A stretch of DNA of 64,000 nucleotides, taken from NCBI RefSeq assembly GCF_040549465.1, contig NZ_JBEPTL010000017.1, forward strand, positions 1 through 64,000. Direction: 5' to 3'. Every line of letters begins with the position of its first letter. Position 1 is the stretch's first letter. Under the pieces are notes generated by a model, which worked only from the letters and a program-made list of their open reading frames with translations, was not told the origin of the DNA and ran no database searches. This document shows, piece after piece, positions 32,923 to 41,117 of this stretch. The stretch is from Lacisediminihabitans sp040549465. Its GTDB lineage: Bacteria; Actinomycetota; Actinomycetes; Actinomycetales; Microbacteriaceae. The position numbers and the translations under genes were made by a program.

Positions 32923-33474
32923 GTGAGCACAACGTTTCCCCGCACCCGAAACTCGCGCAAGGGCTATAGCGTCGAGCAGGTCGAAGACTTCCTCGAGGAT
33001 GCACGCCGCGCGTACTCCGCCGACCCCGGCGCGCCGACCGTCGTGAACGCCGCCAGCATCCGCCAGATGGCGTTCGCCATGCAGAAGGGCGGTTACTCCT
33101 CAGTACATGTCGACGCGGCCCTCGAGCGGCTCGAGGATGCTTTCGCCACCCGTGAGCGCGAACGCGCGATCCAGGACAGGGGCGACGAGGCCTGGTACTC
33201 CGAGGCTCGCACGATCGCCCAGGAGATCCTCGACCGTCTGGCGCGACCGGAGGGCCACCGTTTCGATAGGGTCACCGGCCTCAGCAACGGATACCGCCGT
33301 AAAGACGTCGACGCCTTCGCGAATCGTCTCGTCAAGTACTTCCAGGACGGTCAGCCGATGAGCGTCGAAGATGTTCGAACCGTCGCGTTCCGTCCGAAGA
33401 AGGGCGGCTATCGCGAAGCACAGGTCGACCTGCTCCTGGACTCCGTGGTCAACGTCATGCTGGCTGTTCGCTGA
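32923..33474 (+). CDS. DivIVA domain-containing protein
   Basis: The 183-residue protein carries two or three copies of a short DivIVA-type motif: FPRTRNSRKGYSVEQVEDFL near the start, FDRVTGLSNGYRRKDVDAFANRL in the middle and VAFRPKKGGYREAQVDLLLD at the end, with a degenerate FAMQKGGYSSVHVDAALERLE between them. Such proteins bind curved membrane or partners at poles and septa, but here there is no long coiled coil. I used the GTG at 32923, 6 nt after a weak -10 CACAAT, instead of the frame from 32872, which runs through a 9-bp repeat. It ends in a terminator. Confidence 0.82.
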   Translation: MSTTFPRTRNSRKGYSVEQVEDFLEDARRAYSADPGAPTVVNAASIRQMAFAMQKGGYSSVHVDAALERLEDAFATRERERAIQDRGDEAWYSEARTIAQEILDRLARPEGHRFDRVTGLSNGYRRKDVDAFANRLVKYFQDGQPMSVEDVRTVAFRPKKGGYREAQVDLLLDSVVNVMLAVR

Positions 33475-33476
33475 GC

Positions 33477-33492
33477 GCCCGACGGGCTTTTT
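33477..33492 (+). terminator. Short terminator after the DivIVA-domain gene
   Basis: GCCC (33477-33480) GAC GGGC (33484-33487) is followed by TTTTT. The stem is only 4-5 bp, but the GC content and the T-run are typical. Confidence 0.6.
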
Positions 33493-33521
33493 CATCCCAT
33501 CTGGGCTAAAGTTTTATTCCT

Positions 33522-34157
33522 ATGGGCAGGCGTGCGAGATATCTATCGCCCCAGGCCGCGATCAGCGGAGTTGGGGTCAGGCCGATCCAGCACCGCACTC
33601 GTAGTCGTCGCGTTCTTCCCCTACTCGCTTTCACGGCGGCTATGGCATCGCTGTTCGTGCTGGCGTTCACGCCGTACCAGGCCTTCACTGCCAAGGCCTC
33701 TACCCCGGTGAGCGTCGTCAAGGGCGACATCCAGAGTCTCAAGGTCGCCGGAGAATTCAGCACCGCTGTGGTTCGCGACGACTACAAGGTAACTCCGAAG
33801 CCCATCGTTGTCGTTGCTCCTCGAATCGTTACCGCTGCCGCTGTCGGCATCCCCGACCCAGGCACAGCCCAGGCCATCGGCTACGAACTAGTCCATGCCA
33901 GGGGTTGGGGCGACGACCAGTTCGCCTGCCTCGTCTCCCTCTTCAATCGAGAGTCGCACTGGAACGTCTATGCGGCCAATCCAAGCGGTGCCTACGGCAT
34001 CCCTCAGGCGCTTCCCGGCTCCAAGATGGCTTCGGTCGGCGCCGACTGGCAGACCAACCCGCGCACCCAGATCACCTGGGGTCTCAACTACATTCAGGGT
34101 CGCTATCTGACCCCCTGTGGTGCCTGGGGGCATAGTCAGTCGTCGGGTTGGTACTGA
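33522..34157 (+). CDS. Secreted lytic transglycosylase-like protein
   Basis: The 211-residue protein has a basic N-terminus, a hydrophobic segment (about 31-50) that is a signal peptide or anchor, and a C-terminal SLT-like domain. The expected catalytic Glu is in LFNRESHWNVYAANPSGAYGIPQALPG, followed by WQTNPRTQITWGLNYIQGRY. It should cleave glycan strands of peptidoglycan outside the cell. The domain ends CGAWGHSQSSGWY, typical of actinobacterial short transglycosylases. TAAAGT lies 9 nt before the ATG. A CCTCTCC/GGAGAGG stem (34160-34179) follows the stop. Confidence 0.85.
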   Translation: MGRRARYLSPQAAISGVGVRPIQHRTRSRRVLPLLAFTAAMASLFVLAFTPYQAFTAKASTPVSVVKGDIQSLKVAGEFSTAVVRDDYKVTPKPIVVVAPRIVTAAAVGIPDPGTAQAIGYELVHARGWGDDQFACLVSLFNRESHWNVYAANPSGAYGIPQALPGSKMASVGADWQTNPRTQITWGLNYIQGRYLTPCGAWGHSQSSGWY

Positions 34158-34247
34158 CACCTCTCCTTAACCGGAGAGGCGGAACCCCGAGTTCGCGTGA
34201 AATGGTGATGTTTTCGGAGGAATGAATCATCTCTCGGCGCGACCTCT

Positions 34248-34253
34248 TAGAGT
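34248..34253 (+). promoter_or_regulatory. -10 box of a leaderless small zinc-binding protein gene
   Basis: TAGAGT, 6 nt (TAACAG), then the ATG at 34260. Confidence 0.55.
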
Positions 34254-34259
34254 TAACAG

Positions 34260-34559
34260 ATGCCCAGATCGAATCGTCCGCGCGGCCGGGCGGGCGGTGA
34301 ACCCGATGACGAGGAATTCGATCTCTCACGAGTGCTCTACGGCAGCCTGCGTAGCGAGTCCAAGCGCAACGGACGGTGGAACGTACAACCGGTCTCGGCA
34401 GTGTCGGCAGCGAAGTTCTACACCTGTCCCGGATGCGGCCTCGAGATCAGCCCTGGCACGTCGCACCTCGTCGCGTGGCGGGCTGACGGCCTCATGGGTG
34501 AAGCGGAAGACCTCGCCGCGCGACGACACTGGCACTCACACTGCTGGAAGATCACCTAG
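34260..34559 (+). CDS. Small conserved-looking protein with a putative zinc site
   Basis: The 99-residue protein starts with a basic, disordered segment (MPRSNRPRGRAGG) followed by acidic residues. Its second half has C-P-G-C-G and then H-W-H-S-H-C, enough Cys/His ligands for one zinc (residues about 56-59 and 91-96). No family is recognised by eye; similar actinobacterial proteins are sometimes mislabelled ATP/GTP-binding. Its role is unknown. A leaderless promoter precedes it, and an alpha/beta hydrolase gene follows 5 bp after its stop, so the two are probably co-transcribed. Confidence 0.7.
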   Translation: MPRSNRPRGRAGGEPDDEEFDLSRVLYGSLRSESKRNGRWNVQPVSAVSAAKFYTCPGCGLEISPGTSHLVAWRADGLMGEAEDLAARRHWHSHCWKIT

Positions 34560-34564
34560 TTCCG

Positions 34565-35311
34565 ATGGAGGCAGGCAAGCAGATGGAGGCCACAGGGCAG
34601 ATGGAGATCAGGGGCGGCGTGGAGCTTCCGGCTCGGCGCGAAGATATCGAGCTGCACACCAGTGATGGGCTGACCCTGGTCGGGGAACTCTCCCTGCCCG
34701 TCGACCACGAGCCGGTGGCGACGATCGTGGCATTGCACCCGCTGCCAACCAGTGGCGGTTTCATGGATTCACACATCATCCGCAAGGCCGCAGCGCGGCT
34801 GCCAGCTCTGGCGGACATCGCGGTCCTGCGCTTCAACTTTCGCGGGGTGTCCTCGCCACGAGGAACGTCGGAGGGCTCCTTCGGCGGAGGCGTCGATGAG
34901 CAATACGATCTCGCGGCTGCAATGGACTTCGTCGGCGAACGTGGGCTACCACATCCGTGGTTGCTCGGCTGGTCGTTCGGCACCGAGGTCGCCGTCAAGT
35001 TCGGGCTGACGCATCCGATCGATGGCGCGATCCTGCTCTCTCCTCCGCTCCGTCGGGCGACGGATGCCGAACTCGCGGCCTGGGCGGCAAGCGGCAACCG
35101 CCTGGTCGCCATCATTCCCGAGTTCGACGACTATCTGCGTCCGGCGGAAGCGGCTGAGCGCTTCGCCGTCGTGCCGGAGACGGAGCTCGTGGCCGTCGAA
35201 GGCGGAAAGCATCTGTGGGTGGGGGAGAACCAGACACGTCGCGTGCTGAGCGAGATCGTGCTGCGGCTCAACCCGTCTGCCCTGCCGCTCCCGGAGACCT
35301 TCGAGGGCTAG
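34565..35311 (+). CDS. Alpha/beta hydrolase
   Basis: The 248-residue alpha/beta hydrolase has the nucleophile elbow GWSFG, an HPLP oxyanion region and FNFRGVSSPRG, which resemble the YsgA/CocE-like acyl hydrolases formerly called 'alpha/beta hydrolase of unknown function'. The Asp may be in PEFDDYL and the His in GGKHLWVGE. The substrate is unknown. Several in-frame ATGs occur within the first 15 residues, so the start is uncertain. It follows a small zinc-type protein, and its stop overlaps the convergent AI-2E gene by 4 bp. Confidence 0.78.
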   Translation: MEAGKQMEATGQMEIRGGVELPARREDIELHTSDGLTLVGELSLPVDHEPVATIVALHPLPTSGGFMDSHIIRKAAARLPALADIAVLRFNFRGVSSPRGTSEGSFGGGVDEQYDLAAAMDFVGERGLPHPWLLGWSFGTEVAVKFGLTHPIDGAILLSPPLRRATDAELAAWAASGNRLVAIIPEFDDYLRPAEAAERFAVVPETELVAVEGGKHLWVGENQTRRVLSEIVLRLNPSALPLPETFEG

Positions 35312-36360
35312 AGCTCGTTCTGCCTCGGTACGACCACCTGGTCGATGATGAGCAGCACCGATGCCGCCACCGGGATCGCGATGAGAGCACCGAGGATGCC
35401 GAGCAGCGCACCACCGGCGAGAGCGGCGATCACGACGATCGCGCCCGGCACCTTCACCGCTCGTGTCATCACCCGCGGGTTGATGATGTATGCCTCGACC
35501 TGCATGTAGACGATGTAGTAGATGGCCACCCAGAGGGCAACGCCCGGGCCGCTGAGCAACAGCGTGCTCAGTGTGATCAGTATGCTGCCGGACAGGGTTC
35601 CCACCAGGGGCACCAGCGCGAAGAGAAAGGCGATGAAGGCGAACAGTGCGGGATATTTCGCGCCGAAGTTGGTCATGATCGACAGGAAGATCAGGCTGAA
35701 GACGCCGTTCGCCAGGGCGATGGTCGCTTGCCCAACCACATAGCGGCCGACCGAGGCTGTCACCTGCTCAGCGATGTCGGAGAACCTGGCGCGCTTCGAC
35801 GCTGGTACCAAGCGGTACAGACCGCGCTTCATGGTGGAGAGTGATGCGACGAAGTACAGGGTGAGGATCAGGATGATGACGAGCCCCGCCACACCGCTGG
35901 CGATACCGAGGCCGACGGTGAAGATCCCGCCGCCGATCGTCGCCAGGTTGTCCTTCAGCCAGTTGCCGGAGTTGGTGATGAGTTCCTGAAGGTTTATCCA
36001 GTCTGGAAGGTTCTTCTGGGTATCCGCGATCCAGGTGTATTGATTGATCACCGTGATGAATCCTGGCAGGCTGGAGATGAGATTGTTTACCTGGTCGACA
36101 ATCACCGGAACGACAGCGAAAACCAGGCCCGCGAACACGGCGAGGATGCCGACCAGGACTGTGAGAATGGCCGCCCAACGTGGGAATCTGTGCTTCTCCA
36201 GCCATGACACCGCAGGGTCGATGCCGAGCGCGATGAAAAGCGCTGCGCCGATGTAGGTGATGATCGTCTGCAGGGTGATGATCGCACCGCCGATGGCGAT
36301 CGCCACCAGCACACCCAGCCCGCCGAGGAGTCCGAGTCGGAAAGCGTTCTGGATCTTCAC
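35308..36360 (-). CDS. AI-2E family transporter
   Basis: The 350-residue protein has about eight helices: two pairs near the N-terminus (residues 8-45, 62-92), a long extracytoplasmic segment with TWIADTQKNLPDW, and the conserved FALVPLVGTLSGSILITL and QVEAYIINPRVMTRAVKVPG blocks. The family (TqsA/YdiK) exports signal molecules or acts as Na+/H+ antiporter; the substrate cannot be named. The start is a GTG at 36360 with GGGAG 5 nt upstream. It follows the coiled-coil gene by 21 bp in the same direction, so the two may be one operon. Confidence 0.88.
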   Translation of the reverse strand: MKIQNAFRLGLLGGLGVLVAIAIGGAIITLQTIITYIGAALFIALGIDPAVSWLEKHRFPRWAAILTVLVGILAVFAGLVFAVVPVIVDQVNNLISSLPGFITVINQYTWIADTQKNLPDWINLQELITNSGNWLKDNLATIGGGIFTVGLGIASGVAGLVIILILTLYFVASLSTMKRGLYRLVPASKRARFSDIAEQVTASVGRYVVGQATIALANGVFSLIFLSIMTNFGAKYPALFAFIAFLFALVPLVGTLSGSILITLSTLLLSGPGVALWVAIYYIVYMQVEAYIINPRVMTRAVKVPGAIVVIAALAGGALLGILGALIAIPVAASVLLIIDQVVVPRQNEL

Positions 36361-36381
36361 TGCGACTCCCGGATACCGATG

Positions 36382-38103
36382 CTACTTATCTGTAGTGACC
36401 TTCTCTGCCTGTGACAGTACAGTCCGAAGGCTTTCGAAGTAACCGGCCACAGCCTCGCGTTCAATCCTAATTTGGGAGAGCCGGTCTTCGGCGTCCGACA
36501 CGAGCTTGGCCGTGCGCTTCTCGCCGTCCTTGACCAGTGCCTTGGCTCTCGCTTCGGCAGTCTTGAGAATTTCGGCTGCCTCCTTGCCGGCCTTCTCCCG
36601 CGCCGTCTTTGCCTCGATACGTGCTTCGCCTTCGACGGTTTCAGCCTCGGCGCGCTTCTCGTTGGCATTGCGCGTCGTCTCGGCGAGTTGGGCCTGAGCT
36701 TCGTCCAGATATTTCTGCGTCTGGGCGACGGCCTCCTGGTGCTTGGAGAGGAATTCCTTCTCTGCCTCGTCGCGGCGGGCTTTCAGCTCCACATCCAGGT
36801 CGTTGCGCGCCTGCTCGGCGTCGAGTCCGATGCGGGTACGGGTCTCGGCGACGTCGTGAGCAAGCTGGGACAGCCTCTGTTCGGATTCGCGGGTGACCTC
36901 CGCCTGTCGCTGTTCGATCTCGCGGGCGAGGTTGGTGCGCTGCTGCTCGACGTCGTGGGCCAGGCTGGCGCGGGCGGAGGTGATCTCGGCATCCAGGATG
37001 GACCGGGCCTCTGTGGTTTCCTGGGCCAGTTCGGTGCGCGCACGCTTCATGTCGAGCGCCAGCTTGGCATTAGCTGACTTCATCTCCTGCTCGAGAAGCG
37101 CGCGTGACGAGACGGTGTCCTGTTCAAGCTGGGTGCGGGCGGCGGTGATCTCCTGGTCGAGAGCGGCACGCTCGGCTGCGGCCTCGACCTCGAGAGTCGC
37201 ACGGGTCGTCGCGGCTTCCTCCTCGAGGCTGGCGTGTGCCTCTGACGTCTCGTGGTCGAGCCTGGTGCGGGTCTCCTCCACCTCACGGGCCAGAGCCGCG
37301 CGCTGGGCTTCCGTGCTCTGCGCAAGCTCGGTACGGGCTTCCTCGATGTCGCGAGCGAGGTCGGTGCGCTGCTGCTCTGTTTCGCGCGCCAGATCGCCCC
37401 ACTGCTTCTCGTTCTCACTGGTGAACTCGGCACGACCCTGCTCGGTCTCACGCGCCAACGCGGCCGCTGCGTCGCGGGCTTCGCCCGCCTCACGGCTTGC
37501 GACGGCCCTGACCTCCGCGGATTCGCGCTCGGCCTCGGCCCGAACGGCCGCTGCCTCCCGCTTGGCTGTGGTGCGAGCCTCTGCCGCCTCGGTGGCGACC
37601 GCGCCACGGATGGCGGCGGCCTCGCGCAGGGCGTCCTGGGTAATCACCTCTGCCTGTTCCCTGGTGCGCTCGATTAGCTCAACCGCCTCGACGTTCGCGG
37701 TGTCGAGGATGCCTTCCGCCCTGGCATTGGCCTCGGCTGTGATGCGCTCGCCGTTCTCCATCGACTCCACGCGCAGGCGATTGACCTCCGCCTGGACGCC
37801 GCTGCGCAGCTTCTCCGCATCGATGTCGGCCTGGCTGATCAGTCGGGTGGACTGTTCCTCGGCTACACGCAGAGTGTTCTCGAGCTTGGTGCCGAGTCCG
37901 CTGTAGGTGGGGCTGCCGGTCTCCTCGATCTCTGCCTGCAGGTCTTGGACGGTGGCGCTGAGGCGCTTGACATCTTTGGCCGCATCCGCCTTGTCGTGGT
38001 TGGCTTTGATCAGTTCGCGGCGGAGATCCTGGATCGCACTATCGACCTCTTCGCGGTTGTAACCGCGCATGGCAGTGCTGAAAGTTTCGTCGTCAGTGGC
38101 CAC
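36382..38103 (-). CDS. Long coiled-coil protein of 11-residue repeats with a DivIVA-like N-terminus
   Basis: The 573-residue protein starts VATDDETFSTAMRGYNREEVDSAIQDLRREL, a DivIVA-type lipid- or pole-binding segment, followed by a helical linker. From residue 166 to 210 five Arg/Lys-containing units recur every 11 residues. There is one 14-residue step, and from 224 to 444 about twenty further units follow with strict 11-residue spacing (consensus xLAxExxxART). The last 120 residues are ordinary charged coiled coil. Such hendecad repeats favour straight or slightly right-handed coils and recall the Streptomyces polar-growth proteins Scy and FilP. The GTG at 38103 follows AGGAG by 8 nt. Confidence 0.8.
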   Translation of the reverse strand: MATDDETFSTAMRGYNREEVDSAIQDLRRELIKANHDKADAAKDVKRLSATVQDLQAEIEETGSPTYSGLGTKLENTLRVAEEQSTRLISQADIDAEKLRSGVQAEVNRLRVESMENGERITAEANARAEGILDTANVEAVELIERTREQAEVITQDALREAAAIRGAVATEAAEARTTAKREAAAVRAEAERESAEVRAVASREAGEARDAAAALARETEQGRAEFTSENEKQWGDLARETEQQRTDLARDIEEARTELAQSTEAQRAALAREVEETRTRLDHETSEAHASLEEEAATTRATLEVEAAAERAALDQEITAARTQLEQDTVSSRALLEQEMKSANAKLALDMKRARTELAQETTEARSILDAEITSARASLAHDVEQQRTNLAREIEQRQAEVTRESEQRLSQLAHDVAETRTRIGLDAEQARNDLDVELKARRDEAEKEFLSKHQEAVAQTQKYLDEAQAQLAETTRNANEKRAEAETVEGEARIEAKTAREKAGKEAAEILKTAEARAKALVKDGEKRTAKLVSDAEDRLSQIRIEREAVAGYFESLRTVLSQAEKVTTDK

Positions 38104-38424
38104 GGTTTCTCCTCGTGAGTCATCGGCCGGCTTGTGCATCGGCAGTGCCGAACCATCCGAGTTTAGCCTGCGGTCGGGTATGCAATGGGCGTCGATTCCA
38201 CGCGGTCGCGGTCAGCAGGTGCTGGTCACGCAGGTAATGGGGAGGCGGCTCTCAGGGTCGTTGCGGTAGTCTGGTATGTCTTTGCTGTTGCCACCAGGGG
38301 GCCTCCGGCCCCACACCCCTGACATCGCGCCCTAGCGCGAACCGTCGCAGCTGTTCCGGTAGCGCTGCGACACAGGGATAGCCGACCGCCGGTCGTGCAT
38401 GGCAACACGAGAGGAGCAACCACC
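38104..38424. other. Divergent intergenic region
   Basis: This 321-bp stretch has no supported gene. It contains the divergent promoters of the coiled-coil gene (minus) and the membrane-lipoprotein gene (plus). Two small hairpins, GGGGCCTCCGGCCCC (38297-38311) and TCGCGC-CCTA-GCGCGA (about 38325-38340), lie in the middle. A ribosome site GAGGAG precedes the GTG at 38425. Confidence 0.5.
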
Positions 38425-40191
38425 GTGCGATTTGTCGCCGCCATCGTGAGCTTTGTCATCGCTTTCGGTCTGATCGCGTTCGGCATCGCCCAGCGCACCG
38501 TCTTTGCCGCACCGGACAATGTGACGGCTTCCGTCGCGCTCACGACCGATGCCACCGTCACCGTCATCGACAGCAAGACCCTCAAGTCGCTGGACGGCCG
38601 CCAGGACGTGAACATCAGCGGATCGGACAAGATCTTCGCCGCGTATGGTCGAAGCGAAGATGTGATCGGCTGGGTGGGCAAGGCCAGTTATAACAAGATC
38701 GGGTACAGCGCGGCAAAGACCGCACTGACCAACACGCTCGTGAAGGGCAGCCAGACCGAGGTTCCCAACCCGAAAGGTTCGGACCTCTGGCTGCAGGAGT
38801 ATTCGCGCGGCAGCGACCTGAACATCACCCTCAACGTGCCGGACGACATCTCGATCCTGGTGGTCTCGGATGGCAAGAAAGCGGCCCCGAGCGACGTCTC
38901 TATTCGCTGGCCGCTCGACAATCGCACACCATGGTCCGGTCCCCTGATCGTCGGAGGCTTCCTCTTCCTTCTCATCGGCATCGCGCTGTACCTCTGGGCA
39001 TTCATCCACCTGCGCCGTTCGCGTGGACCGCGCCGTAAGAGCCCAGCCAAGATGCCGAAAGTACCGCGCCAGCGCAGATACAAGGTGCGCAAACCGAAGG
39101 CGGTGACGAGTGCACCCGCCGGACGTCGTTCACGACGCCGGATGATCGCCGTAGTTCCGGTGCTCTTGGTCAGCACCCTCGCCCTGAGCGGCTGCTCTGC
39201 CGAACTCTGGCCCGAGTTCATGACGGGCAGCAGCGCGTCGCCGTCGCCGACCGCCACCGCTTCCAAGGTTCCGGCTGCCGCGGGTGCCGAGCCGCCGGCT
39301 GTGACCGCACCGCAACTCAAGGAGATTCTCGCCCGCATTTCCGCCGTAGCGGCCAAGGCGGATGCCGCGATCGATCCGGAACTCGCGAAGACCAGGTTCA
39401 CCGGTGCCGCGCTCGAACTGCGAACCGCGAACTACGCGATCCGCAAGGTGGACAGCACTTACGCACCCGTTGCTCCGATCCCGACCGAGAAGATCGAGGT
39501 GAGCCTCCCGCAGGCTACCGCGAAGTGGCCGCGCACGGTATTCACCGTGCTGACCACCCCCAGCGACAAGACGGTTCCCCCTCTCGCCCTGTACCTGGTG
39601 CAGGAGACGCCGCGCGACGACTACAAGGTCGCCTACGCGACCGCGCTCGAGGCGAGTACAGTGACTCCCAGAATGGCTCCAGCCAACGTCGGGGCGACCA
39701 AGCTGCCACCGGACAACCCGTTCCTGGTGATGGCACCGTCCGCTCTGGCGCTCTCTTACGGCGACATCCTGGAGAAGGGGGCAGATAGCCCGCATTCCAA
39801 GGAATTCGACACCTCGAAAGACGCCCTCATCGGCCTGATTGGCCTCGAGGTGAGGAAGAAACTGCAGGCGAATCCCAAGGCGACATTGACTTTCGCCAAC
39901 ACCGTCGGAACGGGCGAAACCCTGTCCCTCGGCAGCGTCGACTCCGGAGCCATTGTGGCGACGTATCTCAACGAGACGATCACCGCCAAACCCCTTGAGG
40001 CTGGTTCGGCAGTCAATCCGGAGGGAGCGGTCAAATCGCTCTCCGGTCTCACCGGCACCACGAAAGGTACTACCGCCGTCTACGGCGACCAGCTGCTCTT
40101 CTACGTACCGCCGATCAGTAGCAAAGGCAACAAGAAAGTCGTTCTGCTCGGCTTCGCCACAGGACTCATATCTGCGAAGGAGCTTCCGTGA
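38425..40191 (+). CDS. Membrane protein with an internal lipobox-like segment, uncharacterised
   Basis: The 588-residue protein has an N-terminal helix (FVAAIVSFVIAFGLIAFGI) and an extracytoplasmic domain of about 140 residues. A second helix (LIVGGFLFLLIGIALYLWAF) is followed by a very basic cytoplasmic linker rich in RRK. A third hydrophobic stretch ends LLVSTLALSGC-SAEL, an almost perfect lipobox, and the rest (about 300 residues) is probably outside the cell. It reads like a two-helix membrane protein fused in frame to a lipoprotein. No family is recognised. The GTG at 38425 was chosen on its GAGGAG site. Its stop overlaps the next start (GTGA). Confidence 0.65.
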   Translation: MRFVAAIVSFVIAFGLIAFGIAQRTVFAAPDNVTASVALTTDATVTVIDSKTLKSLDGRQDVNISGSDKIFAAYGRSEDVIGWVGKASYNKIGYSAAKTALTNTLVKGSQTEVPNPKGSDLWLQEYSRGSDLNITLNVPDDISILVVSDGKKAAPSDVSIRWPLDNRTPWSGPLIVGGFLFLLIGIALYLWAFIHLRRSRGPRRKSPAKMPKVPRQRRYKVRKPKAVTSAPAGRRSRRRMIAVVPVLLVSTLALSGCSAELWPEFMTGSSASPSPTATASKVPAAAGAEPPAVTAPQLKEILARISAVAAKADAAIDPELAKTRFTGAALELRTANYAIRKVDSTYAPVAPIPTEKIEVSLPQATAKWPRTVFTVLTTPSDKTVPPLALYLVQETPRDDYKVAYATALEASTVTPRMAPANVGATKLPPDNPFLVMAPSALALSYGDILEKGADSPHSKEFDTSKDALIGLIGLEVRKKLQANPKATLTFANTVGTGETLSLGSVDSGAIVATYLNETITAKPLEAGSAVNPEGAVKSLSGLTGTTKGTTAVYGDQLLFYVPPISSKGNKKVVLLGFATGLISAKELP

Positions 40192-41105
40192 CCAACGTCC
40201 CGCCGTCATCAGCCAATCTCAGGGGAGCCGTCGATCTCTCGTCCCTGGTGCGCCCGCCCGCTCCGGTTGGTGGCGCGCCCGAGCCTGCGGCAGCCTCGGT
40301 GCAGGCACTGGTCGTGGAGAGTACGGATGCCACGTTCACCAGCATCCTCGACCTCTCGCAGACCGTGCCGGTGATTGTCGAGCTCTACGCCGGGTCGCCA
40401 TCCGGCACGCTGGTGCGCCTGATCACCGAATATGCCGGCAAGTTCGTGCTGGCGACGGTGGATGCCACGGCCAACCCCCAGCTGCAGCAGGCCTTCCAGG
40501 CCACTGCCGCGCCGACCGTCGCCGCCGTCATCGGCGGGCGCCCCGTTGCGCTCTACGAGGGTGAACTACCGGAAGCCGATGCGAAGCAGGTGCTCGAGCA
40601 GGTGCTTACCCTGGCCAAGCAGAACAACGTGACAGGGACTGTCACCCCGGCTGAGACGGAGGAGACTCCGGCCGAACCGGTTGAGGCGCCGCTGCCGCCG
40701 CATCATCAGGAGGCCTACGACGCCATCGCCGTGGGCGACTACGACACGGCCATCGCCGAGTACAGGACGGCGATCGCGCAGGATCCGCGTGACAACCTCG
40801 CGGTCGCAGGGCTCGCGCAGGTCTCCCTGCTCGCTCGTATCGGTTCGACGCCCGCCGCGGACATCCGCTCGGCGGCCGCCGATGCTCCCGATGACGTAGA
40901 CGCACAACTCGCGGTCGCCGACCTCGATGTCTCCGGCGGTCACCTGGACGATGCTTTCGGGCGGTTGCTCGACCTCTTCCCGACCCTCGACCAGCCATCC
41001 AAGGACCGGGTACGCACTCGCCTTCTCGACTACTTCGAGATCGCCGGCGCCGACGAACCCCTGGTCACCGCCGCACGTCGCAGGCTCACCGGCCTACTGT
41101 ACTGA
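40188..41105 (+). CDS. YbbN/CnoX-like protein: thioredoxin-fold plus TPR
   Basis: The 305-residue protein has a thioredoxin-like domain (about 50-150) in which the active-site position reads LYAGSPSG, so both cysteines are missing. TPR-like repeats follow (from about 180: HHQEAYDAIAVGDYDTAIAEYRTAIAQDPRDNLAVAGLAQ). This resembles CnoX/YbbN holdases, which escort clients to GroEL or ClpB. The N-terminal 40 residues are Pro/Ala-rich. The gene is translationally coupled to the preceding membrane-lipoprotein gene. Convergent glgB follows after 12 bp. Confidence 0.82.
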   Translation: MTNVPPSSANLRGAVDLSSLVRPPAPVGGAPEPAAASVQALVVESTDATFTSILDLSQTVPVIVELYAGSPSGTLVRLITEYAGKFVLATVDATANPQLQQAFQATAAPTVAAVIGGRPVALYEGELPEADAKQVLEQVLTLAKQNNVTGTVTPAETEETPAEPVEAPLPPHHQEAYDAIAVGDYDTAIAEYRTAIAQDPRDNLAVAGLAQVSLLARIGSTPAADIRSAAADAPDDVDAQLAVADLDVSGGHLDDAFGRLLDLFPTLDQPSKDRVRTRLLDYFEIAGADEPLVTAARRRLTGLLY

Positions 41106-41117
41106 CCGACGGGCCGG

